Positions 8,781 through 17,094 of a stretch of 64,000 nt of DNA are shown one piece after another; the stretch's first letter is position 1; every line of letters begins with the position of its first letter. Source of the stretch: Agreia pratensis (lineage in GTDB: Bacteria; Actinomycetota; Actinomycetes; Actinomycetales; Microbacteriaceae); the NCBI RefSeq assembly GCF_900177685.1, contig NZ_FXAY01000001.1, positions 1-64,000 on the forward strand, read 5' to 3'. The position numbers and the translations under genes are program-made. The notes below the pieces were generated by a model. The model was not told where the DNA came from, did no database searches, and worked only from the letters and a program-made list of their open reading frames with translations.

Positions 8781-8826
8781 CCGAGCGGTCATTCGCTGAA
8801 CGCGCAGGAGAGACGAAGGAGTCTTG

Positions 8827-10482
8827 ATGTCATCGAAAAGTACCGGAGCGATCATCGTCGGCGCGGGTCTGGCCGGCCTCGTCGCCGCATCCGAACTCAT
8901 TCGGGCGGGCCGCCGGGTGACGATCGTCGAGCAGGAGCCAGCGGCGTCGCTCGGTGGTCAGGCCTGGTGGTCGTTCGGAGGCCTGTTCCTCGTCGACTCT
9001 CCCGAACAGCGCCGACTCGGCGTGCACGACTCGGCCGAGCTGGCGCGTCAGGACTGGTTCGGCAGCGCCGGCTTCGACCGTGAGGAAGACGCCTGGCCAC
9101 GTCGCTGGGCCGAAGCGTACCTCGACTTCGCCGGCGGGGAGAAGCGCGCCTGGCTGCACGGCCTGGGCGTGCGGTTCTTTCCGGTGGTGGGCTGGGCAGA
9201 GCGCGGTGGCTACACGGCCAACGGTCACGGCAACAGCGTGCCACGCTTTCACATCGTCTGGGGCACGGGCCCCGGTGTACTCGCCCCCTTCGTGCGCATA
9301 CTCGACGAGGGCGTCGCACAGGGCCTTGTCACGGTGCTGCACCGGCACCGCGTCGATGAGCTCGTCACGCGAGACGGCACGGTCGTCGGGGTGCGCGGCG
9401 CGATTCTGGCCGACGACGACGCAGCGCGCGGGGCTTCCAGTTCGCGCGAGGTGGTCGGCGACTTCGAGCTGGAGTCTCAGGCCGTGATCGTGACGAGCGG
9501 CGGTATCGGCGGCAATCACGATCTCGTGCGCAAGAACTGGCCCGCGCGCCTCGGCACTCCCCCGGCCACGATGCTGTCAGGCGTGCCGGCCCACGTCGAC
9601 GGGCGCATGCTCGAGATCTCTGAATCCGCCGGCGCCCGCCTCATCAACGGCGACCGCATGTGGCACTACACCGAGGGAATCACGAACTGGGATCCGGTCT
9701 GGCCGTCACACGGCATCCGGATTCTGCCAGGCCCATCGTCTCTCTGGCTCGACGCGACAGGGCGTCGCCTCCCTGTTCCCCTGTTTCCTGGATTCGACAC
9801 CCTCGGCACTCTCGAGCACCTGCGTACGACCGGATACGACCACAGCTGGTTCGTGCTCACCCAGAAGATCATCGAGAAGGAGTTCGCGCTGTCGGGAAGC
9901 GAGCAGAACCCCGATCTCACCGGCAAGAATCTGCGGCTGCTCGCGAAGCGTGTGGCTCCCGGCGCTCCGGGGCCCGTCGAGGCTTTCAAGCAGAAGGGTG
10001 TCGACTTCGCCGTCGCTTCCACGCTCTCCGAGCTGATCGAATCGATGCAGTCGCTCTCACCGCACGGTGTGCTCGACGGCGATCTCGTCGAGCGAGAAGT
10101 GCTGGCGCGCGACCGTGAGGTCGCGAACGTTTTCACGAAGGATGCGCAGCTCACGGCGATCCGCGGAGCACGGCGTTACCGCGGTGACAAGCTCATCCGC
10201 GTCGCCAGCCCGCATCGCCTGCTCGATGCGAAGGCGGGGCCGCTCATCGCCGTGAAGTTGCACGTTCTCACGCGAAAGAGCCTGGGCGGCATCGAGACGA
10301 ATCTGCTCGGCCAGGCCATGGATGCGCGGGGCCGGGTGATTCCCGGCCTCTACGCGGCGGGCGAGGCGAGTGGGTTCGGCGGCGGGGGTATACACGGCTA
10401 CCGATCGCTCGAGGGAACGTTTCTCGGCGGATGCCTCTTCTCCGGTCGCGAGGCCGGTCGCGCAGTCGCGGCCCAGCTATGA
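8827..10482 (+). CDS. FAD-binding dehydrogenase, KstD/fumarate-reductase-like
   Basis: A 551-residue flavoprotein. I choose the ATG at 8827 over the TTG just before it because AAGGAG lies 5 nt upstream. The N-terminal Rossmann motif (GAIIVGAGLAGLVAA followed by an acidic residue in VEQE) binds the FAD adenine, and the C-terminal FAD motif is visible in GLYAAGEASGFGGGGIHGYRSLEGTFLGG. This architecture is the FAD-binding_2 superfamily that contains 3-ketosteroid delta-1-dehydrogenases and fumarate reductase-like enzymes; the protein aligns best with the conserved uncharacterised dehydrogenase group (COG3573). Substrate unknown. It begins 46 nt after glbO, probably the same transcript. Confidence 0.88.
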   Translation: MSSKSTGAIIVGAGLAGLVAASELIRAGRRVTIVEQEPAASLGGQAWWSFGGLFLVDSPEQRRLGVHDSAELARQDWFGSAGFDREEDAWPRRWAEAYLDFAGGEKRAWLHGLGVRFFPVVGWAERGGYTANGHGNSVPRFHIVWGTGPGVLAPFVRILDEGVAQGLVTVLHRHRVDELVTRDGTVVGVRGAILADDDAARGASSSREVVGDFELESQAVIVTSGGIGGNHDLVRKNWPARLGTPPATMLSGVPAHVDGRMLEISESAGARLINGDRMWHYTEGITNWDPVWPSHGIRILPGPSSLWLDATGRRLPVPLFPGFDTLGTLEHLRTTGYDHSWFVLTQKIIEKEFALSGSEQNPDLTGKNLRLLAKRVAPGAPGPVEAFKQKGVDFAVASTLSELIESMQSLSPHGVLDGDLVEREVLARDREVANVFTKDAQLTAIRGARRYRGDKLIRVASPHRLLDAKAGPLIAVKLHVLTRKSLGGIETNLLGQAMDARGRVIPGLYAAGEASGFGGGGIHGYRSLEGTFLGGCLFSGREAGRAVAAQL

Positions 10483-10486
10483 CGAG

Positions 10487-10520
10487 TGAGACGGTTCAGC
10501 GAATGAGACGGTTCAGCGAA
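10487..10520 (+). repeat. Tandem duplication, 2 x 17 nt
   Basis: The unit TGAGACGGTTCAGCGAA occurs at 10487-10503 and again, identical, at 10504-10520, followed by the first four bases of a third copy. It lies between two convergent genes and the second copy contains the stop codon of the minus-strand gene. Confidence 0.95.
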
Positions 10521-11169
10521 TGAGGACGTGGCCGCGTCTGGTCGACACGCGGGTCCAAGAGCCAGACACGAGGATGCGTGCTGGCTCGTCGGTGCGCAGG
10601 AAGCCCAGGCTGTCGGCGGCGAGACCTACGCCCGCGGGAATCGGCGGCACGACATCCGGAATCGCCCGACCCCAGACTTCTGCACGCACCTTGTGCACCA
10701 GCTGCTCGCCCGCGTCTTTCGGCAGCGCCGCAGCGACCTCGGCCACGCCGCTGCGGGCAGCGGCCTCGAGTACCGGTGCGGCGACCTCTCCAGCTGCTGT
10801 CCATCCGCCGCGGGGCGGCGAGATGCCGACCCACGCCGGCGACGACTCGGGTGGCGGGATGAGCACTCCGATAGGGCCATCGTCGAGATTCACGGTGACC
10901 GAGAGCAGGGCCAGCCGATCGAGCAGTTGTCGCGCAGAGACGACGACGTCGAACGAGGCGCTCTCCGCCAGCGCGAAAGTGCGGAGTCCGAGCACCGTGG
11001 GCGCGTTGTCGAGAAGGCCGCGCGGGTGCAGCACGGGCGCATACACGGCGAGCACGCCCGATCCCCCGATGAGTCGCACCCCGCCCTGGTCGAGGCGAGC
11101 CGATCGACCGAGGAACACTTTGAGGTCGCCGAGCGAGGGCGAATCGACAAGGGCGAATGACTGAACCAT
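10513..11169 (-). CDS. Conserved hypothetical protein, 218 aa
   Basis: I do not recognise a characterised family. The protein is predicted soluble, with no signal peptide or membrane helix, and alternates short hydrophobic strands with Gly/Pro turns (for example GGSGVLAVYAPVL and DDGPIGVLIPPPESSP), suggesting a beta-rich fold; a helical segment rich in Ala/Glu follows (AAGEVAAPVLEAAARSGVAEVAAAL). The composition and third-position GC match the neighbours, which supports a real gene. It diverges from the thioesterase gene tesB and converges on the flavoprotein gene. No clear Shine-Dalgarno sequence precedes the ATG. Confidence 0.7.
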   Translation of the reverse strand: MVQSFALVDSPSLGDLKVFLGRSARLDQGGVRLIGGSGVLAVYAPVLHPRGLLDNAPTVLGLRTFALAESASFDVVVSARQLLDRLALLSVTVNLDDGPIGVLIPPPESSPAWVGISPPRGGWTAAGEVAAPVLEAAARSGVAEVAAALPKDAGEQLVHKVRAEVWGRAIPDVVPPIPAGVGLAADSLGFLRTDEPARILVSGSWTRVSTRRGHVLIR

Positions 11170-11216
11170 CTCGCTGTCTAAACTACTTCACTGGGAACGC
11201 CAATATGGGAGGCAGC

Positions 11217-12113
11217 ATGACCGAGAAGATCCGTGCTAGGCCGTTGGAAGGACTCCTCGCAGCGCTGGACCTGACCGATACGGGCGCGCGCACGAACGAG
11301 GACATCTTCACAGGCCCCTCGCAGTGGATGCCGCAGGGTCGCGTCTTCGGTGGACAGGTGCTCGCGCAGTCGATCACCGCCGCGATGCGCACGGTCGACG
11401 AGAACAGGATCGTGCACTCGATGCACGGGTACTTCTTGAGGCCCGGCAACATCGACAAGCCCATCACCTTCGCGGTGGATCGTATCCACGACGGGCGCTC
11501 GTTCGCCACGCGACGCACTCAGGCCTATCAGGACGGAACTCCGATTCTGTCTCTCATCGCCTCATTCCAGACGGAGGACGACGGCCTCGACCACCAGATC
11601 GACATGCCCGCGGGAATCCCGCAGCCCGAAGAGATCCCGAGCACGGCCGAGCGGCTGGAGGGAATCGATCACCCCGTGGCCCGATTCTGGGCGACCGAAC
11701 GGCCCTTCGACATGCGCCACGTCGATTCGCCGATCTACCTCGCGGTCGAGGGGCAGCCCGTCGGGCACCAAGCTGTGTGGATGAAGGCTCTCGGCACCTT
11801 GCCCGACGACCCCAATCTGCATCGCGCGGCGCTGGCCTATGCGAGCGACTACACGATCCTCGAACCGATCTATCGCCGGCACGGCATCGCGTGGGTGACG
11901 CCGGGGCTGAAGACGGCCAGCCTCGACCACGCCATGTGGTGGCATCGGTTCGGCAGGGTCGACGAATGGATGCTCTACGTTCAGGAATCGCCGAGCGGCC
12001 ACGGAGGCCGCGGGTTGTCTCTGGGGCGCATCTACTCGCGTGACGGAGTGCTACTCGCGAGTGTGGCCCAGGAGGGCATGGTGCGGGTTCCGCCTAGCGA
12101 GCACGTTTCGTGA
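11217..12113 (+). CDS. tesB: Acyl-CoA thioesterase II
   Basis: A 298-residue double-hotdog thioesterase that hydrolyses medium/long-chain acyl-CoA to fatty acid and CoA. I start at the ATG at 11217 because GGGAGG lies 4 nt upstream; the longer frame beginning at 11157 has no ribosome-binding site. Conserved TesB features are RVFGGQVLAQS and the HSMHGYFLRPG strand in the first hotdog, and LAYASDYTIL (active-site Asp) and SLDHAMWWHR in the second. A TAAACT hexamer at 11179-11184 may be its -10. Its last 20 nt overlap tail-to-tail with the thioesterase on the opposite strand. Confidence 0.94.
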   Translation: MTEKIRARPLEGLLAALDLTDTGARTNEDIFTGPSQWMPQGRVFGGQVLAQSITAAMRTVDENRIVHSMHGYFLRPGNIDKPITFAVDRIHDGRSFATRRTQAYQDGTPILSLIASFQTEDDGLDHQIDMPAGIPQPEEIPSTAERLEGIDHPVARFWATERPFDMRHVDSPIYLAVEGQPVGHQAVWMKALGTLPDDPNLHRAALAYASDYTILEPIYRRHGIAWVTPGLKTASLDHAMWWHRFGRVDEWMLYVQESPSGHGGRGLSLGRIYSRDGVLLASVAQEGMVRVPPSEHVS

Positions 12114-12579
12114 ACTCGACCGGCGCATCGAGGTAGGGCTCCCAGGCCGCTCGCTCGATGTCGTTGATGCGCCGCGGGCGCTGGGTCGTGGCGTCGACCA
12201 GGACGATCGTCGTCGTGGCCCGGGTGAACAGCACATCCGGTTCGACGCCGACGGGACTGCGGACCTCATAGCAGACCTCGAGACTCGCCCCGCCCAGCCG
12301 ACCGAGCCAGAGCTGGATGTCGACGGGCTGTCTCAGATAGGGCACCGGCGCGAGGTACTCGATCTCCTGACGGGCGATCAGCGTGAGCGTCTCCGAGCCG
12401 GGACGCCCGTCGAGCACCGCCGTGGACGCTCCAACGGCGGACTCGACCGCTCCCGGGTCCGGGGTCCAGAACGCCTCGATGCGCGCCTCTTCGAGGAGGC
12501 GCAGCATCTCGGCGTTGTTGACGTGCCCGTAGGCGTCGAGATCAGACCAGCGCAGGCGGATGGGAACGTGCAGGCGCAT
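12094..12579 (-). CDS. Acyl-CoA thioesterase, single hotdog (4HBT/YbgC-like)
   Basis: A 161-residue hotdog-fold thioesterase. The diagnostic N-terminal motif RWSDLDAYGHVNNAEMLRLLEEAR carries the Asp and the GHVNN turn of the 4-hydroxybenzoyl-CoA thioesterase/YbgC group, which hydrolyse acyl- or aryl-CoA esters. The substrate cannot be predicted. It starts 12 nt after the ettA stop and is therefore likely expressed from the ettA promoter. Convergent with tesB, sharing 20 nt at the 3' ends; the proximity of two thioesterases is probably coincidental, as they are on opposite strands. Confidence 0.9.
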   Translation of the reverse strand: MRLHVPIRLRWSDLDAYGHVNNAEMLRLLEEARIEAFWTPDPGAVESAVGASTAVLDGRPGSETLTLIARQEIEYLAPVPYLRQPVDIQLWLGRLGGASLEVCYEVRSPVGVEPDVLFTRATTTIVLVDATTQRPRRINDIERAAWEPYLDAPVEFTKRAR

Positions 12580-12591
12580 TGCGGCCTCGAC

Positions 12592-14274
12592 TCAGTCGCG
12601 GGTGAGCTTGCGGTAGGCCGAACGGTTCGGCTTCGCCGCATCCGGGCCCAGTCGCTCGATCTTGTTCTGCTCGTAGGACTCGAAGTTTCCCTCGAACCAG
12701 TGCCAGTTCGACGGCGCCTCTTCGGTGCCCTCGTAGGCGAGGATGTGCGTGGCGATGCGGTCGAGGAACCACCGGTCGTGTGTGATGACCACGGCGCATC
12801 CGGGGAACTCGAGGAGAGCGTTCTCGAGGCTGGACAGCGTCTCGACGTCGAGGTCGTTCGTCGGTTCGTCGAGCAGCAGCAGGTTGCCGCCCTGCTTGAG
12901 AGTGAGCGCCAGGTTCAGGCGGTTGCGCTCACCGCCCGAGAGCACGCCGGCCTTCTTCTGCTGGTCGGGACCCTTGAACCCGAACTGCGAGACGTAACCG
13001 CGCGACGGGATCTCGGTCTTGCCGACCTGGATGTAGTCCTGTCCGTCTGACACGACCTCCCACAGAGTTTTCTGCGGGTCGATGCCGCCTCTGTCTTGGT
13101 CGACATAGGAGATGTCGACAGTCTCGCCGATCTTGAGGTTTCCGGAGTCGAGGGGCTCGATTCCGGTGATGGTCTTGAAGAGGGTGGACTTGCCGACGCC
13201 GTTCGGGCCGATGACGCCGACGATGCCGTTGCGCGGAAGGGTGAAGCTGAGGCCGTCGATCAGCACGCGATCGCCGAAGCCCTTCTTGAGGTCCTTCGCG
13301 TCGATGACCTGCGAACCCAGTCGCGGCCCGACGGGAATGACCAGCTCTTCGAAGTCGAGTTTGCGCGTCTTCTCAGCCTCGGCCGCCATCTCCTCGTAGC
13401 GGGCGAGGCGGGCCTTCGACTTGACCTGGCGGCCCTTGGCGTTCGAGCGCACCCACTCGAGTTCGCTCGAGAGCCTCTTGGCGAGCTTGGCGTCTTTCTT
13501 GCCCTGAACCTGCAGACGCTCCTGCTTCTTCTCGAGGTAGGTCGAGTAGTTGCCCTCGTAGGGGTAGAGCTTGCCGCGGTCGACCTCGGCGATCCACTCG
13601 GCCACGTGGTCGAGGAAGTACCTGTCGTGAGTGACGGCGAGCACGGCGCCGGGGTACTTGGCGAGATGCTGCTCGAGCCAGAGAACACTCTCGGCGTCTA
13701 GGTGGTTGGTGGGCTCGTCGAGGAGGAGGAGGTCGGGCTTCTGAAGCAGCAGTTTGGTGAGCGCCACGCGACGCTTTTCACCACCGGACAGGTTGGCAAC
13801 GCTGTAGTCGCCCGGCGGAGTGCGGAGCGCATCCATCGCCTGCTCGAGCTGGGAGTCGAGATCCCACGCATCGGCGGCGTCGATCTCCTCCTGCAAGGTT
13901 CCCATCTCGGCGAGAAGCGCGTCGAAGTCCGCGTCCGGCTCAGCCATCGCGAGGCCGATCTCATTGAAGCGGTCGACCTTCTGCTTGATCGGGCCGACGC
14001 CTTCCTGCACGTTCTCGAGCACGGTCTTCGACTCGTCGAGCTCAGGCTCCTGCATAAGGATTCCGACGCTGAAGCCGGGAGTCAGCCGAGCTTCGCCGTT
14101 CGACGGCGTGTCGAGTCCGGCCATGATCTTGAGAATCGTGGATTTACCGGCTCCGTTAGGGCCGACGACACCGATCTTCGCCCCCGGAAGGAACGCCATA
14201 GTGACGTCGTCGAGGATGAGCTTGTCTCCCACGGCCTTGCGGGCGCGGACCATCGAGTAGATATATTCGGCCAT
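12592..14274 (-). CDS. ettA: Energy-dependent translational throttle protein EttA (ABC-F ATPase)
   Basis: A 560-residue ABC-F protein with two ATPase domains and no membrane segment. It binds the ribosomal E site and gates the first elongation step according to ATP/ADP. Visible are two Walker A motifs (GPNGAGKSTIL near residue 40 and GPNGVGKSTLF near 360), signatures NLSGGEKRRVAL and LSGGERNRLNLAL, and Walker B motifs LLLLDEPTNHLD and LLLLDEPTNDLD. The inter-domain linker is lysine/arginine-rich. The starting MAEYIYSM and the length fit EttA rather than resistance-type ABC-F proteins. The promoter appears leaderless (TAGACT, 6 nt, ATG). Confidence 0.96.
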   Translation of the reverse strand: MAEYIYSMVRARKAVGDKLILDDVTMAFLPGAKIGVVGPNGAGKSTILKIMAGLDTPSNGEARLTPGFSVGILMQEPELDESKTVLENVQEGVGPIKQKVDRFNEIGLAMAEPDADFDALLAEMGTLQEEIDAADAWDLDSQLEQAMDALRTPPGDYSVANLSGGEKRRVALTKLLLQKPDLLLLDEPTNHLDAESVLWLEQHLAKYPGAVLAVTHDRYFLDHVAEWIAEVDRGKLYPYEGNYSTYLEKKQERLQVQGKKDAKLAKRLSSELEWVRSNAKGRQVKSKARLARYEEMAAEAEKTRKLDFEELVIPVGPRLGSQVIDAKDLKKGFGDRVLIDGLSFTLPRNGIVGVIGPNGVGKSTLFKTITGIEPLDSGNLKIGETVDISYVDQDRGGIDPQKTLWEVVSDGQDYIQVGKTEIPSRGYVSQFGFKGPDQQKKAGVLSGGERNRLNLALTLKQGGNLLLLDEPTNDLDVETLSSLENALLEFPGCAVVITHDRWFLDRIATHILAYEGTEEAPSNWHWFEGNFESYEQNKIERLGPDAAKPNRSAYRKLTRD

Positions 14275-14280
14275 TCGACC

Positions 14281-14286
14281 AGTCTA
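14281..14286 (-). promoter_or_regulatory. -10 element of ettA, likely leaderless
   Basis: TAGACT on the minus strand, 6 nt (14275-14280) before the ATG; no Shine-Dalgarno sequence fits in the gap. Confidence 0.5.
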
Positions 14287-14313
14287 TGGGCTCTTCGCCC
14301 CGTCTTCCTCGGC

Positions 14314-14832
14314 TCAGAAGTCGATGGGGCGCGTCTGGCCGACGAAGCACTTGCCGGTCGCGAGCGGCGCCGCGATGATGCTCGTGTATCCACCGACCGT
14401 GCCCCACTGTCCGATCAGACATGCATCGGCGGCGTGTACGGAGAATTGCACCGAATCGGCCTTGACGCCCACGGTGGTGACGTCGGGCGTCAACTCCATG
14501 GACTCGACGGCGAAACCGCCGGCTCGGAGGGAGTTGATGAACGCGGGGCCGTCGGGCTGACCGCCCGCTGTCGTGATGGCCTGGTTGTTGAGGTAGTCGA
14601 AGAACGGCTTGTTCTCGGCAGCGGTTCCGTTCGGAACGAGGGCGGGTGGCGGCGCGTCGGATGGCGTCGGCGTTGGCGTCTCGGACGCGGTCGGGGCGGC
14701 CGACGTCGCGGTGGGCTCGGGCTCGGCGACGCAGCCGGTCAGGACGAGCGCCAACGCTGCAGCCGCCACGACTCCTGCCAGTATTGCTCGACGTCGTCGT
14801 GTGCCAGTGCCGTCAGTCGCCGTGCGCGTCAC
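14314..14832 (-). CDS. Lipoprotein, DUF6993-like, 172 aa
   Basis: A secreted lipoprotein of unknown function. The N-terminus has a twin-arginine-like basic run (TRRRRAILAG), a hydrophobic core of Ala/Leu/Val and a lipobox LTGC with Cys34 as the lipidated residue. A Thr/Pro/Ser-rich linker (about 35-65) precedes a compact domain with two cysteines (ADACLIGQWG and TGKCFVGQTRPIDF) that could form a disulfide. The GTG at 14832 is preceded by AGAGGG. Similar short proteins ending in a CxVGQTRPIDF-like motif occur in Microbacteriaceae; the DUF assignment is from memory and should be confirmed. Transcribed alone, between ettA and ssb. Confidence 0.82.
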   Translation of the reverse strand: MTRTATDGTGTRRRRAILAGVVAAAALALVLTGCVAEPEPTATSAAPTASETPTPTPSDAPPPALVPNGTAAENKPFFDYLNNQAITTAGGQPDGPAFINSLRAGGFAVESMELTPDVTTVGVKADSVQFSVHAADACLIGQWGTVGGYTSIIAAPLATGKCFVGQTRPIDF

Positions 14833-14861
14833 GTTGCCCTCTTTCGCTGTGTCCCCCGTAT

Positions 14862-14886
14862 GCCCTCACCGATTCTAGGTGAGGGC
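14862..14886 (-). terminator. Hairpin downstream of ssb
   Basis: A perfect 9-bp stem (14862-14870 with 14878-14886) around a 7-nt loop lies 50 nt beyond the ssb stop and before the lipoprotein gene on the same strand. No U-tract follows. Confidence 0.5.
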
Positions 14887-14935
14887 CTCGGGGGCGCCGC
14901 AACGGCTCGGCGGATTCACCGGTTCATGGCGTCGG

Positions 14936-15493
14936 TCAGAAAGGCACCTTCTCCGTGTCCGACATGTCTTCGCTCTCCGCTTCGGTCGGCTCGTCGGTCT
15001 CACGCGGCAGGCCGGTTGCGGTGACCGGCGTAGACCAGACGTCGTTGGCTGACTGGTCATGCGACGGAGCGAGCAGTGGATCGAGTTCCGGAAGTTCGTC
15101 GCCGGTGGGAGCGCCCTGCTGCTCGGCCGGAACAGCCGCCTTGAGCCGAGTGAAGTGAGATACCCCGAAGGCCAGATCGTGACCGATGGAATCGATGTCG
15201 ACTTCGACCGCCGTGCCGCGCTTGTCCCCGCTGGTCCAATTGCGCACCCGCAGACGACCCGTGAGAACGACATGGTTGCCGATCTCGAGCGAATTGGCCA
15301 CGTTGTTCGCCATCCACCGGTAGGCGTTGACCGTGTACCAGTTGGTCTCGCCCTCGACCCAGGTCGAGGTCGCTCGGTCGAATCGTCGCTGGCTCGAAGC
15401 GAGACGGAAATTGGCGACCGTCAGGCCCGTGCTGGTTCGAACGTTCTCGGGTTTGGTTGCTACGACGCCTGCGAGCGTCACGATGTCTGTCAC
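14936..15493 (-). CDS. ssb: Single-stranded DNA-binding protein
   Basis: A 185-residue SSB. The OB fold covers roughly residues 1-115 (MTDIVTLAGVVATKPE through DIDSIGHDLAFGVSHF), followed by a flexible Pro/Glu/Asp-rich tail ending in the protein-docking tip DTEKVPF. The GTG at 15491-15493 has GGAGA 5 nt upstream. It is not next to rpsF/rpsR, where the main actinobacterial ssb normally sits, and its OB core is divergent, so this is probably a second paralogue. It nonetheless keeps the acidic tip that recruits repair and replication partners. Transcribed alone with its own terminator-like hairpin. Confidence 0.9.
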   Translation of the reverse strand: MTDIVTLAGVVATKPENVRTSTGLTVANFRLASSQRRFDRATSTWVEGETNWYTVNAYRWMANNVANSLEIGNHVVLTGRLRVRNWTSGDKRGTAVEVDIDSIGHDLAFGVSHFTRLKAAVPAEQQGAPTGDELPELDPLLAPSHDQSANDVWSTPVTATGLPRETDEPTEAESEDMSDTEKVPF

Positions 15494-15714
15494 GTCATTC
15501 TCCTTACGAATCGGTCAATTGGCCGACGCGAGAGCGGCACTCGTGCCAGTTGATTCCGTTCTCGCGCCGGTTGCACCAGAATCGCCGCCTCACTCGCCAC
15601 ATGGGGCCGGCATCCGCGATCTGTGCACAGCTCCGCGCGACCCCGCGCAGAGGAGGAGAAGCCGCATCTGTCTGCCGCGCTCGTGCGATCGCGCTCGTGC
15701 AATACGGTTGTCGC

Positions 15715-16722
15715 GTGATCTATAGAGCCGATGACAGCCGATACGAGTCGATGCAGTACAACAGAACCGGGCGGAGCGGACTCACACTCCCCGCCCTCTC
15801 CTTGGGCCTCTGGCACAACTTCGGAGACACGAAGCCTCTGCAGTCGCAGCGTGACATCGTGCGTCGCGCCTTCGATCGCGGAGTCACACATTTCGATCTC
15901 GCCAACAACTACGGGCCGCCCTACGGTTCGGCCGAGGCCAACTTCGGACGCATCCTCGCCGACGACTTCGGCACCTACCGCGACGAATTGGTCATCTCAT
16001 CGAAGGCCGGCTACGACATGTGGCCCGGGCCATACGGCGACTTCGGGTCACGCAAGTACCTGCTCTCGTCACTCGATCAGAGCCTCGGGCGACTTGGGCT
16101 CGACTACGTCGACATCTTCTACCACCACCGCCCAGACCCTGAAACGCCGATCGAAGAGACGGCGTCCGCGCTCGCCAGCGCGGTGTCCCAGGGCAAGGCT
16201 CTGTACGTCGGAGTCTCGAACTACGGACCCGACGACACTCGACGCATGCACGCAGCGCTCGCCGAGCACCGTGTCCCCCTCCTCATTCATCAGCCGCGAT
16301 ACTCGATGTTCGACAGGCACATCGAGAATGAAGGACTTCTCCCGGTCCTCGACGAGCTCGGTGTCGGCGGCATCGTCTTCTCGCCCCTGGCGCAAGGTCT
16401 GCTGACCGACCGCTATCTCACCGGCACTGTTCCGGACGGGTCGCGTGCCGCAACCAGCAGGTTCCTGCCCGAGTCGCGGATCGACGAGGGCTATCTTTCG
16501 CGGGCGCGTGCTCTCGACGCCATCGCCAAGGACAGGGGGCAGACGCTGGCCCAGCTTGCGCTCACCTGGGTGCTTCGCCAGCCGCAGGTGACCAGCGCCA
16601 TCATCGGCGCATCCAGCGTCGAACAGCTCGATCAGAATCTCGATGCCCTGCAGGCGGAGCCCCTCACCGTGGCAGAGCTCTCGCTGATCGAGCCCCACGC
16701 GGTGCACGGCACCGGCCTCTGA
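15715..16722 (+). CDS. Aldo/keto reductase, YghZ (L-glyceraldehyde 3-phosphate reductase)-like
   Basis: A 335-residue NADPH-dependent aldo/keto reductase. I begin at the GTG at 15715 because the residues ADDSRYESMQY line up with the known E. coli YghZ N-terminus, whereas the ATG at 15751 would drop the first segment; the ribosome-binding site is weak for either. Catalytic features are FDLANNYGPP (Asp and Tyr), SSKAGYD (Lys) and the His of FYHHRPD. The motif LPALSLGLWHNFG and the C-terminal SAIIGASSVEQLDQNL (NADP binding) also match YghZ, which reduces L-glyceraldehyde 3-phosphate and methylglyoxal. The 220 nt upstream, towards ssb, contain nothing else I can support. Confidence 0.9.
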   Translation: MIYRADDSRYESMQYNRTGRSGLTLPALSLGLWHNFGDTKPLQSQRDIVRRAFDRGVTHFDLANNYGPPYGSAEANFGRILADDFGTYRDELVISSKAGYDMWPGPYGDFGSRKYLLSSLDQSLGRLGLDYVDIFYHHRPDPETPIEETASALASAVSQGKALYVGVSNYGPDDTRRMHAALAEHRVPLLIHQPRYSMFDRHIENEGLLPVLDELGVGGIVFSPLAQGLLTDRYLTGTVPDGSRAATSRFLPESRIDEGYLSRARALDAIAKDRGQTLAQLALTWVLRQPQVTSAIIGASSVEQLDQNLDALQAEPLTVAELSLIEPHAVHGTGL

Positions 16723-16796
16723 TACCACTGTCGGTGGCTGCTCCTAACCTTTCTTCATCACCATCAAGCCGGGCCGGCGCGAAGACAGGAGTTGCA

Positions 16797-17018
16797 ATGA
16801 CCATCACATCCACAACCTCCGCCGCATCGTTCATCGCCCTGCGTCCGGGCTTCTGGCGCGTCGTTCACCCCGCCGGGCATGTGCTGGGCTACATCGAAGA
16901 GGCACGGTCGGTCGGGGCGCACCATTTCGCCGCCCGCCGCCTCGTGTCGAATACGACACGACTCGTCGAGATCGGTGACTTCGCGTCGTTCGACAGCGCA
17001 AGAGCGTGCTTCGCATAA
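16797..17018 (+). CDS. Small conserved hypothetical protein, 73 aa
   Basis: The ATG at 16797 follows a good AGGAG, which supports translation. The 73-residue product has no signal peptide or membrane helix. It contains a compact pattern: GFWRVVHPAGHVLGYIE, then HHFAARRL and VEIGDFASFDSARACF, resembling small beta-alpha proteins that occur in Microbacteriaceae. Function not recognised. It stands alone between the reductase and the membrane protein gene and has its own ribosome-binding site. Confidence 0.72.
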   Translation: MTITSTTSAASFIALRPGFWRVVHPAGHVLGYIEEARSVGAHHFAARRLVSNTTRLVEIGDFASFDSARACFA

Positions 17019-17081
17019 TCGGTCCATCACGAATCGATCTCTCCTCGGCTAGTCGCGCCGTCATGCCGACAAGCGACGACG

Positions 17082-17087
17082 TAGTCT
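17082..17087 (+). promoter_or_regulatory. -10 element, likely leaderless
   Basis: TAGTCT lies 7 nt before the ATG at 17095, with no Shine-Dalgarno sequence between them. Confidence 0.45.
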
Positions 17088-17094
17088 TCGGCTC

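Noticed and set aside
12040-13050. Plus-strand open frame of 336 codons across the thioesterase and ettA
   Set aside because: Runs across two well-defined minus-strand genes and their gap; no domain recognised.
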